A stretch of 64,000 bases of DNA from CAVPKN01 sp964588495. GTDB lineage: Bacteria > Chlamydiota > Chlamydiia > Chlamydiales > JAAKFR01. This document shows positions 8,947-16,074 of the stretch, piece after piece. The translations under genes and the position numbers were made by a program. The notes beneath the pieces are model-generated. The model made no database searches and had not been told where the DNA came from. It saw nothing but the letters and a program-made list of their open reading frames with translations. How positions within the stretch are numbered: the stretch's first letter is position 1; every line of letters begins with the position of its first letter. The stretch covers positions 132,688-196,687 of the forward strand of contig CAZPPS010000001.1 of assembly GCA_964588495.1 (NCBI GenBank), given 5' to 3'.

Positions 8947-9491
8947 AGGAATTTTCCTCCAAATTTCTTCTCCGCATTCCAATTTCCAATGAGCACTTCT
9001 TTGAAGGAATTGATTTTCAGTTTGAAACGATGATTTTTTGCCCAAGCTTGCAGTATGGAATCTGCATCAGAAAGATTCAAGACACCTTCCTGGATCATTT
9101 TTACCATTAGGTCTTGTGTTCGCAAAATTGGCAGATGAGGGGCCAGGGAAAGAGTCGATTTAATAGCTAGATTATCATCAATCGCCAGTGGTAATTGGCG
9201 GTGAATTGCAACAGAAATTGCGGAACATTCCCCTATCCCTAATTTCCTTTGCTGCATTAGAGACGAAAATATGTCAATTTCAGCATCCTCTGCCACACAG
9301 ATTTCCTTGAGAATATGATTTTGCAGACCCGCTTGAAATCTTTGAAGTTGTTCGGGAAAACTATCGGTAATCTCGGCTCTGACGTGGTCTGTGATTAAAA
9401 ATCGAGAAGTGCACTTTTCAAGTAAATTCAGACCGTCAATCTTCAAAAAGTTGATCAACACAGAGGTATCGCTAACGATAATTTCAGTCAT
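8943..9491 (-). CDS. PIN-domain nuclease, putative toxin
   Basis: 182 residues. The PIN acidic residues are present: Asp8 (IIVSDTSVLI), Glu40 (HVRAEI), Glu88 (GIGECSA) and Asp105/Asp106 (AIDDNLA). PIN toxins are Mg-dependent RNases, often of tRNA or mRNA. The gene starts 5 bp after the stop of the Xre-ImmA/IrrE gene, the arrangement of a toxin-antitoxin operon in which the Xre-peptidase protein is the likely regulator or antitoxin. Confidence 0.82.
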   Translation of the reverse strand: MTEIIVSDTSVLINFLKIDGLNLLEKCTSRFLITDHVRAEITDSFPEQLQRFQAGLQNHILKEICVAEDAEIDIFSSLMQQRKLGIGECSAISVAIHRQLPLAIDDNLAIKSTLSLAPHLPILRTQDLMVKMIQEGVLNLSDADSILQAWAKNHRFKLKINSFKEVLIGNWNAEKKFGGKFL

Positions 9492-9496
9492 AGAAC

Positions 9497-10726
9497 TTAA
9501 GCAACCTTTTCACTCTCGGCAAGTTGTAATAAACCCCTGCCTGATAATTCGAGCAATTTACTTAACTCTAATAACCGACCTCTTGAGATTTCCTCTCTTT
9601 GAAAAGCATCGATTGCTAAATGAGCGATTTGAGCTTTCAATTCTCGATTTTGGGAAATGCGATCACTTGGAGTTTCAACATCCTGAAGCTGTAAAATGCA
9701 AAGATATTCTTTTCCTTTAGCCTCTTCTTTCAAAAGATCGTCTCTTTCCCGAGCTTTGAAATAACCTAGATTTTGAAGACGATAGACAGCCGCTTGGTAG
9801 CTAACGCCAAAATGATGCATAATCCGGGCAATTGATTGCGGTGAGATCTTTTGAGAGCTCGCAGCTTGTCGATAGTGTGCCTCCACAGCACGCTCAGTAG
9901 TGGCATCATAAATCGCCATATCAATGCGACTTCCCTCTCCTTTCCCCATAGATCGTAATAGATTTGCAATTCCCTGTTCCGGCATCAGGAAAGCAGAAGC
10001 AAAAGCATTTGCTCTGACTTCAATAAGATCGTTAGCATTATCAGAGTTTGAAATTGCGATAGTGCGATTAGCATCAAAAAGAGCATGTGCATACTCATGA
10101 GCGTAAGAAAAACGCCTGCGAACGCGGGGATCGGCTGCATTCACAATAATTGCCATCCCAAGTATGGCATGATGCAAAAATAATCCTGACATTTGTTTAG
10201 GAAGTAAAGTAAGAGCTGCCCATATGCCCTGTGAAGATAACACTTCTGCGATGTCATATATCGGAGCATCCCCTAAGTCGAGACTACGCCTCTCTTCCCT
10301 TGCCACCTCTTCGCCTTGAATTTTAGCTTCTTGCACATCCTTTGGGAGAGGGCTGGAATAAGTGCGAATGGTTTGCTGATGTGAAAGCCCAAGCACATTC
10401 TTCAAGAAGACACCTTCTCTACATATTTGAATATACTTTGACACCTCGTTATTGACTTTAGGATCAGATTCCAATCCAGGAACGATTCGATGCAAGGCAA
10501 CTAATAAATCTTCTTCCTGAATCTCTTTAGTAAAAAAATCACCAATAGGCACATGAAACAGTGCGGAAAACTTTGCCAACTCGAGAGTCGACACTTTTCG
10601 CCCCCCATTTTCAATATGAGTAACGGCTTTCTGGGGAAGGCCTATAGCTAGCTCTACTTCTTCCTGATTTAGACCCCTTTTTTCCCGAAGTTGTTTTATT
10701 TTTTTTCCTAAGAACTGCTGGTCCAT
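9497..10726 (-). CDS. Xre-family regulator with ImmA/IrrE metallopeptidase domain
   Basis: 409 residues: an N-terminal Xre helix-turn-helix (about 5-60, IKQLREKRGLNQEEVELAIG) and a C-terminal COG2856 ImmA/IrrE domain with the zinc-peptidase motif HEYAH (His210, Glu211, His214). Proteins of this type repress transcription and may cleave a partner. The ATG at 10726 has GGGTGG upstream, so the longer frame is rejected. A perfect inverted repeat at 10770-10788 overlaps the -35 box, consistent with autoregulation. Paired with the PIN gene downstream. Confidence 0.88.
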   Translation of the reverse strand: MDQQFLGKKIKQLREKRGLNQEEVELAIGLPQKAVTHIENGGRKVSTLELAKFSALFHVPIGDFFTKEIQEEDLLVALHRIVPGLESDPKVNNEVSKYIQICREGVFLKNVLGLSHQQTIRTYSSPLPKDVQEAKIQGEEVAREERRSLDLGDAPIYDIAEVLSSQGIWAALTLLPKQMSGLFLHHAILGMAIIVNAADPRVRRRFSYAHEYAHALFDANRTIAISNSDNANDLIEVRANAFASAFLMPEQGIANLLRSMGKGEGSRIDMAIYDATTERAVEAHYRQAASSQKISPQSIARIMHHFGVSYQAAVYRLQNLGYFKARERDDLLKEEAKGKEYLCILQLQDVETPSDRISQNRELKAQIAHLAIDAFQREEISRGRLLELSKLLELSGRGLLQLAESEKVA

Positions 10727-10747
10727 AAAAACCACCCTTTTTATAAA

Positions 10748-10788
10748 AAAGTACCACAAATTCCCATTTTTTGTCAATTTTTGACAAA
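10748..10788 (-). promoter_or_regulatory. Promoter and operator of the Xre-PIN module
   Basis: On the minus strand TTGACA (10777-10772), an 18-bp spacer and TACTTT (10753-10748). A perfect inverted repeat TTTGTCAA-TTT-TTGACAAA (10770-10788) covers the -35 box and is the probable operator for the Xre domain. Confidence 0.7.
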
Positions 10789-10881
10789 TTACGTATAAAA
10801 ATCATACATTTTAATCAGGCAGCACACACTTTTTTCAACGCCAAATCTGCAAATATCAATTTTGGATTTATTATTGGGTAA

Positions 10882-10905
10882 AAAAGAAGCCGCAAGGCGC
10901 GGCTC
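10882..10905 (-). terminator. Rho-independent terminator behind the broken gene
   Basis: Read on the minus strand, AGCCGC-GCCTT-GCGGCT is followed by TCTTTTTT. It lies just after the second in-frame stop of the disrupted gene at 10912-11322. Confidence 0.75.
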
Positions 10906-10911
10906 AAAGTT

Positions 10912-11322
10912 TTAGGAAGGTTGGACAACGCAGTAGATGGTGTTGTATTGGGAAAAGAGGCCTTTTCTGTCGGGTTGATGGTTTAAAGCTTCTTCGACAG
11001 ATGAGACTTAGACTTGTTTAACAAAAGTTGCGCTGTGAGAACGCATAGATTCGGCTTCCTGCCATTGTTTTGTGTTGATTAGTTTTTCATCCAGCCGTTG
11101 ACCTACGCAGGAAGTGTGAATGATGCGAGCTCCGATGAGAATCAGCTTTTTAGGGTTCATCGCAACAAAACCGGGATCGGTGTTAAATTCGACCTTGCCA
11201 GATCCATAAATGATCAGGGCGTCCATATCTTTTTTGTCTTGAACAGTCTTAAGTGCTTCTTGGATAACATGTTCATCTAAAGCGTTATCTTCTGAACCAA
11301 GAATCAATCGAACTGAGGTTAA
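10912..11322 (-). pseudogene. Broken gene of unknown function with in-frame TAA
   Basis: The minus-strand frame reads from 11322 (LTSVRLILGSEDN...) without any ATG, reaches a TAA at 11010-11008 after SHSATFVKQV, and continues in the same frame with 31 sensible codons (VSSVEEALNHQPDRKGLFSQ...) to a TAA at 10914-10912, immediately before a strong terminator. The simplest reading is one gene with a nonsense mutation and a lost start. If expressed, the upper part (99 codons from a TTG at 11307) could still be made. Domain not recognised. Confidence 0.6.
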
Positions 11323-11358
11323 TTAAATTTTACCAAATCTTTAAAAAAAAAGGCAAAA

Positions 11359-11389
11359 AAAAGTGCAAGGTGTCAAACCTTGCACTTTT
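11359..11389 (-). terminator. Terminator of the histone-like gene
   Basis: Perfect 11-12 bp stem (AAAAGTGCAAGG / CCTTGCACTTTT) followed on the minus strand by a run of T, 34 bp after the stop of the Hc2-like gene. Confidence 0.85.
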
Positions 11390-11422
11390 AGAAATTTAAA
11401 TCTTTTAGAAATCAAAAAAAAA

Positions 11423-12103
11423 TTATTTGCTTCTAGATTTTGCTCTGACCGTTTTTCTAGCAGCCGTTGCTCTTTTAGGAGCGGCTTTGGTCACAGGTCT
11501 TTTTTTGGCAGCAGCTAGTGTCCGTTTAGGAGCCGTTTTTGCAGTGGGTCTTTTTCTGGCAGTCGTTGTTCGTTTAGGAGCGGCTTTGGACACAGATCTT
11601 TTTTTGACAGCTATTGTCCTTTTAGGAGCAGCTTTTGTCGCAGGTCTTTTTTTGGCTACAGCGCTGCGTTTTCTGGTAGTGGCAGCTTTTTTAGCTATCG
11701 CCGAGCGGGAAGCGGGAGTTCTTTTCTTGGCAGCAGTTTTCGCTTGTGTGGAAAGAGATTTCTTAGAAGCTGCTTTTCTTGGAGCTTTTTGCAAAGCTTT
11801 TGTGCTGGCAGCTGAACGCGTTTTAGAAACAGGGGCTTTTTTCTTAGCTTTTTCAAGAGAAGATGCCGCGCTTTTGCGTGTCTTTGCTGATGTTTTTCCC
11901 TTGGCAGGTGCTTTTAGGGCAACGCCCGCTTTGCGTGCTTTTGAAAGTCCAATAGCAATGGCTTGTTTCGTATTTTTGGCGCCATGTTTCCCTTCATGGA
12001 TATGGCGCATCTCTTCTCTCACAAATTCTCCGGCCTGTGTGCTTGGCGCTTTCCCTTCATCTTTGTCTTTTTTAGCACGTTTAATTGTTTTTTTTTCTGG
12101 CAT
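11423..12103 (-). CDS. DUF6496 domain fused to Hc2-like lysine/alanine-rich histone tail
   Basis: 226 residues, extremely basic. Residues about 1-62 form a conserved block (KAPSTQAGEFVREEMRHIHE then KHGAKNTKQAIAIGLSKARKAG) of the type annotated DUF6496. From about residue 68 the protein is a Lys/Ala/Arg/Thr/Pro tail with at least four degenerate repeats of the form AKKRPVTKAAPKRT. The tail resembles chlamydial Hc2 (HctB), which condenses DNA in elementary bodies. DNA binding and compaction are inferred from composition. The antisense frame is open throughout but is a shadow of this biased sequence. Confidence 0.8.
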   Translation of the reverse strand: MPEKKTIKRAKKDKDEGKAPSTQAGEFVREEMRHIHEGKHGAKNTKQAIAIGLSKARKAGVALKAPAKGKTSAKTRKSAASSLEKAKKKAPVSKTRSAASTKALQKAPRKAASKKSLSTQAKTAAKKRTPASRSAIAKKAATTRKRSAVAKKRPATKAAPKRTIAVKKRSVSKAAPKRTTTARKRPTAKTAPKRTLAAAKKRPVTKAAPKRATAARKTVRAKSRSK

Positions 12104-12265
12104 GATTCCCTAAAGTTATAATTTTTTTTACACTTTTCTTGTCATAACTTCTAAGGTGGGAAATTGCAAGAAATTTAAAATAAATTTTAGAATAAAAACT
12201 CGATTTAAATTGAAAACGAGGATACGAGGATACAAAGAGAGCACAGAAAATTATAAATTATTTTT

Positions 12266-12345
12266 TCTCTCAGCGTCTCCCGCGTCTCTTGCAACTTGCG
12301 CCTCTGCGTTTTTATTTTTAACGCAGAGACGCAGAGAAGATGTTA
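12266..12345. repeat. CTCTGCGT / ACGCAGAG intergenic hairpin
   Basis: Non-coding. Repeats of GCGTCTC(C/T) are followed by the stem CTCTGCGTT...AACGCAGAG (about 12303-12334). Resembles the structure at 7655-7769. It lies between the U-box gene's 3' end and the start of the histone-like gene. The rest of 12104-12384 shows nothing else. Confidence 0.5.
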
Positions 12346-12384
12346 TTTCCTGATAGGGTCTCGTATCGCTTAAATGGGGCGTTT

Positions 12385-13212
12385 TTAAATCCAGGAATTG
12401 GATTTAGCGCCTTTTTCTTGAAGGTGCATCACAATATTGCCATATTGCTTGGTCTCTGCAAATGACATGGCTGTGTCCCCTTTATTGCTCTTGATATTGA
12501 CCTTAGCTCCACGCTCGGTCAAAATTTGGACACTTTCAAAGCATCCAGCGCGCGCAGCAAACATCAATGCCGTTCGTCCTTCAAAATCGACTGCATCGAT
12601 GAAAGCGCCGCCGTCTAGAAGGGCTGTTACAATTTCAGGGTGCTTTCCTTTGGCAGACCACATCAAAGCGGTCATTTTAAATTGATCGGATGCATTCGGA
12701 TTGGCAGCTCTGCCCAGAAGGATTTTTACCACAAGTAGATGTCCACGGGAAGCTGAAAACAACAAAGCGGTCCAGCCTTGTTCATTCACAACATTGACGT
12801 CGAGACCTCTTTGCAAATGGTGCTTAACCTGATCTTCAGATCCTTTTTCTGCAGCTGTCCAGAAAAGAGCCTTCCTCATCTCCAGAGTGATATCCTCATC
12901 AGCATAATTACAGATCAGGCTATTTTGAATAGAAGATTGATTTTCAATAGCTTTTTCCATGTCCAGCGCTAAATTGCGAATGATATAGTTTGGGCATGTC
13001 CCTGTAAACTCTTGTCTATCAAAGGGGCATAAACCTTTGAGTAAGGGCACTGATTCTTCAGAAACGCTGTGGCCACAAGGATATAAAGTCACGGCATCTG
13101 TCATCAATTTGTAAGCGATTTTGTCATACAAATAGCTCTCTTCCACATCGGTTGGAATGGGTATGTGCTTGGAAGACTCGTGTGCACTTTTGCTACCTAC
13201 TGCTAACATCAT
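12385..13212 (-). CDS. U-box / ankyrin-repeat protein, putative E3 ubiquitin ligase effector
   Basis: 275 residues. Residues about 31-90 match a U-box: Tyr-rich start, LMTDAVTLYPCGHSVSEESV, the CPFDRQEF segment corresponding to the CPxTxQ of U-boxes, and NYIIRNLA corresponding to NxALRxLI. U-boxes recruit E2 enzymes and act as E3 ligases. Residues about 115-272 hold four to five ankyrin repeats (GWTALLFSASRGHLLVVKIL, MTALMWSAKGKHPEIVTALL, RTALMFAARAGCFESVQIL), a likely substrate-binding platform. No signal peptide. ATG at 13212 with AGGAG upstream; a second ATG follows directly. Bacteria lack ubiquitin, so the target is a host. Lies 70 bp downstream of P1. Confidence 0.85.
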   Translation of the reverse strand: MMLAVGSKSAHESSKHIPIPTDVEESYLYDKIAYKLMTDAVTLYPCGHSVSEESVPLLKGLCPFDRQEFTGTCPNYIIRNLALDMEKAIENQSSIQNSLICNYADEDITLEMRKALFWTAAEKGSEDQVKHHLQRGLDVNVVNEQGWTALLFSASRGHLLVVKILLGRAANPNASDQFKMTALMWSAKGKHPEIVTALLDGGAFIDAVDFEGRTALMFAARAGCFESVQILTERGAKVNIKSNKGDTAMSFAETKQYGNIVMHLQEKGAKSNSWI

Positions 13213-13281
13213 TGCTATCTCCTATTCTTGGATTTAAAGAAAAAAACTATAGCAACCCCTTTCAATTTGAAAAAGAACTAT

Positions 13282-15804
13282 TTATAAAAATTTCATCAAG
13301 CAACAGACTTTCTCTCTTTCAAAATAGCACACAGCCATCCTTTTTTTTTGTGGCGCTAACTTCACATTGTGGAGGGGTAAGCTTTTAACAGATGCATCAT
13401 TATTTGGTCCCTCGCGAGTTTTTTTTAAACGGGATAAGAGGTCAGGAAATAAACGTTCTATAGGCACAAAGAAATTCAACATGAAGATAACTCCAAAATA
13501 CTTTTTATTTTCAAGCTCAGTTAGGATAGACTTAAGAAAATCCATATCCTTAGCGATGCGTGTGTAACGAAAGTCAACTTTACGTCGCTGCAGAATCGTA
13601 ATAAATGCATCTAATCCACTTTCACTTGTTGGGTTTGAGAGTACATAATCGATGGCTGTGAGTTCTTTATTAGGAAATGTGTCTACAGCTGTCTGGATCT
13701 CGAAATATATGATCAAAATCTCTATTTCTTTAACAGATTCTGTAGTTACAGCCATAAGAAGTGCAAAGGCAAGTGTTTCAGGATAAATTTGGCAGGCTTT
13801 TTTAAAATAGGTACAAATTTCTAAAGTGATTCCAGGTGTGTCATGCAGGCTTGCTAACCATAAAAGCACATAGGGATCAAGCGGCTCCTCTATACTAACT
13901 AGAGATTGAACAGTGATTTTTGGCCTCTCGGGAATTTCCTTGGAATCTTTGATTGCCACCCGAAGCTTTTCCAAATATTCGATATCTTGCTTGAGTGCTT
14001 TTACTTGAATCTGGTGGGGAGGAATGATTTGTATACTTTCGAATCGATCGGCCAGGTTTAATGCACTGGAATTAAACTTGACTCCATCTTTTTGAGCGTG
14101 TTTATAGGGCTTCCAGTCAGAAGAAAAGTTCTCTATGTAAAGTCCAAGGGGCTTTATCTTTACAGCTATCCAGCTAAGGCAATTGTGTGGCTCGACAACC
14201 TCGACCCATTTACCATTTTCTTCCTCAAGCACAACGCGATGAGCTATGAGTTCTTGATATTCATCACTTTTAATATCGTTTCCATAATAACGTATTCTAG
14301 GATTATTACTTTCAATCCATAGATGCTTTTTTGATCGATCAATGAGCAACACAGAATAATAAGGCCCGTTTTCATCTTTTGACCCAAATTTTTCGATCTT
14401 CCCTGTAGATTCGATTTTAATCAGTCGACTGATCTCTTCTTCAGTTGCTACCTTTAAATCACACAGCTCTGTATTCATTACAATCTCTTCTTCTACCTCT
14501 CGCTTGGCTTCTTCCTTGTTTTTTCCTTCGATGAGCATGTATAGAGTCTCTCTCAGTGACCAGGAATATTCACTTTCCTGATTATCCCATAGGCACGCGT
14601 CAAGCGTGCCAGGACTGCACTCCAAGATATTTTCCACCATTTCCTGGTAAGAATCATAGGTCTTAATTTTTTGGCATGTGGGCGCTAATGAATTTCCTTT
14701 CCCCTTGAGAAAAGCTTCTGAGCGCGCTAACAGGGGGGTTACTTTCCCAGCGCTAAATCTGACAATAGGCTCTCCTTTTTCCTGTTGTGCGATTTCTTTC
14801 TTAATTGCAGTTATCATCCTCTCAACCTGAAAAGATACGGCAAAAAAAGTAACGGATTTCCCAGAATAGGCAACCGTTCGGTCCTCAAACCTCACTTTTC
14901 CACCATCTTGTGCTATCAAATCTGTAAAATATGAAAAATAAGCTCCATTTTTCACTCCCTCAATAACAAGTCCAGCATGCCCATACCAGGTCATGGGGTT
15001 CATATTATTCACTTTCCCGGTGTTTACCAACGTTAAAGCCCAACAATTACAATTCAGAATCACATTAGCGTCAAACTTACTGCAGAAAGTAATTGTTTTT
15101 AAAAAAATCGTTTTCATTATTTCAGAATTATCTTTTTTTTCGACTACTAATTTCTCAATTTTAAATTCGTTTAAATAGTCTAATTTTATTTCTCCCACAG
15201 GCCTATCTTCAATCCCCTCGAAAACAGTACCCTGCAGATAGGATAGGTAGTTTGTTTTCAGTGTTTTCTGATTGAACACATGCCAGATTAATTGAAGCTG
15301 ACTGTCCTTTAAAAGCGCAACTTTATGATCATTCCATGTCCAACTGTGATAGATCGAGTAAAAAACAATTTTCCCGTCTTGAATAACCGGCTGGCATGTT
15401 GCTATGTGTTGAATCGTCTCATCTGTTAGATGGGAGGATTGACAGGTTCGTATTCCATCATGATGGATCCAAATAGTTTCAAGTTGACCATCTTTTTGTA
15501 TCAGGCATATTTCCCCCTCGTCAATCTTCCAACGGGAGACCGGTGGAATGAAACTGACCGATTCATCGACGACGATCGGTTCACAGGAGGTGAGAAAGGC
15601 GATGCAATCTTCTAAATCCACATCGGAAGGCGTAGGAATTGGTCCCCTTATTTTTTTCCCTTCAGCTTCTAGAATGTATTCCAGAGACTCATGGCATTTT
15701 ATCAAGGACACTTTTCCAGAAGGAAAAAGCCATTGATGCAGGTTAACTTCACTGTGCAGATATGTTGGAAGGGTGTTCGATGCATCTACCGGTCTGGAAA
15801 ACAT
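13282..15804 (-). CDS. P1: large paralogue family protein with GHAG...NCLSW motifs
   Basis: 840 residues, shortest-linker form of a four-member family (also 19383, 22481, 30132). Residues 20-200 hold three degenerate copies of a module (W...V.LI...L...I.GPIP.PSDV.LEDCI.FL.SCEP). A conserved core follows: WALTLVNTG, TWYGHAGLVIEGV with His276, GAYFSYFTDLIAQDGGKV, QQEKGEPIV, LWIESNNPR, then HNCLSWIAVKI with Cys542. The C-terminal 200 residues are helical with an ankyrin-like LTAIDYVLS segment. The His-then-Cys order suggests a permuted papain fold; this is inference. It ends VCCLMKFL, i.e. a CaaX-like CCLM plus three extra residues. Start has AAAAGGT upstream. Confidence 0.8.
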   Translation of the reverse strand: MFSRPVDASNTLPTYLHSEVNLHQWLFPSGKVSLIKCHESLEYILEAEGKKIRGPIPTPSDVDLEDCIAFLTSCEPIVVDESVSFIPPVSRWKIDEGEICLIQKDGQLETIWIHHDGIRTCQSSHLTDETIQHIATCQPVIQDGKIVFYSIYHSWTWNDHKVALLKDSQLQLIWHVFNQKTLKTNYLSYLQGTVFEGIEDRPVGEIKLDYLNEFKIEKLVVEKKDNSEIMKTIFLKTITFCSKFDANVILNCNCWALTLVNTGKVNNMNPMTWYGHAGLVIEGVKNGAYFSYFTDLIAQDGGKVRFEDRTVAYSGKSVTFFAVSFQVERMITAIKKEIAQQEKGEPIVRFSAGKVTPLLARSEAFLKGKGNSLAPTCQKIKTYDSYQEMVENILECSPGTLDACLWDNQESEYSWSLRETLYMLIEGKNKEEAKREVEEEIVMNTELCDLKVATEEEISRLIKIESTGKIEKFGSKDENGPYYSVLLIDRSKKHLWIESNNPRIRYYGNDIKSDEYQELIAHRVVLEEENGKWVEVVEPHNCLSWIAVKIKPLGLYIENFSSDWKPYKHAQKDGVKFNSSALNLADRFESIQIIPPHQIQVKALKQDIEYLEKLRVAIKDSKEIPERPKITVQSLVSIEEPLDPYVLLWLASLHDTPGITLEICTYFKKACQIYPETLAFALLMAVTTESVKEIEILIIYFEIQTAVDTFPNKELTAIDYVLSNPTSESGLDAFITILQRRKVDFRYTRIAKDMDFLKSILTELENKKYFGVIFMLNFFVPIERLFPDLLSRLKKTREGPNNDASVKSLPLHNVKLAPQKKRMAVCYFEREKVCCLMKFL

Positions 15805-15873
15805 TTTTACCTTTTATTTTATCGTTAAAAATTGATAAATTTCTCTTTAATTTTAAACGTAAAGGAGCGTTTT

Positions 15874-16074
15874 ATGTCTATGAGAATAGGTGCTGCGGCA
15901 AATGTGGATTGGAGTTGCATGAAAAAAGAGGTCAACCCTCCCACCGCTTTTGGTAAGAAAATTGAAGAGTGTCAGGAAAATTCAGCAGACGCGTCATCCA
16001 CACAATGTTGCGATTCGGGAGCTGTGAAGCCGGTTCCTAAAAAAGAGGAGACCTGCGAATTCCAAAACTGTTAG
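15874..16074 (+). CDS. Small cysteine-rich protein
   Basis: 66 residues with six cysteines (15, 33, 45, 46, 61 and the C-terminal 66) and no similarity I recognise. The ATG at 15874 follows AAAGGAG at the proper distance, which decides the start against the longer frame. It is transcribed divergently from P1, 69 bp away, and converges on the kinase-like/TPR gene, whose stop it overlaps by four bases. The last residues are CEFQNC. A secreted or periplasmic disulfide protein is unlikely without a signal peptide; an effector or a P1-associated small protein is possible. Confidence 0.6.
   Translation: MSMRIGAAANVDWSCMKKEVNPPTAFGKKIEECQENSADASSTQCCDSGAVKPVPKKEETCEFQNC

Noticed and set aside
11427..12113. 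228-codon plus-strand frame antisense to the histone-like gene
   Set aside because: Repetitive Leu/Ala/Val translation is the mirror of the Lys/Ala-rich gene; no ribosome site, and the minus frame has a conserved N-terminal block.
12156..12353. 65-codon ORF upstream of the histone-like gene
   Set aside because: Biased Lys/Phe/Arg translation of AT-rich DNA running into the CTCTGCGT hairpin; no ribosome site.
13282..13311. CaaX-like CCLM near the end of P1
   Set aside because: Three residues (KFL) follow, so it is not a functional C-terminal box as sequenced. It may be a box extended by a lost stop, but this cannot be shown.
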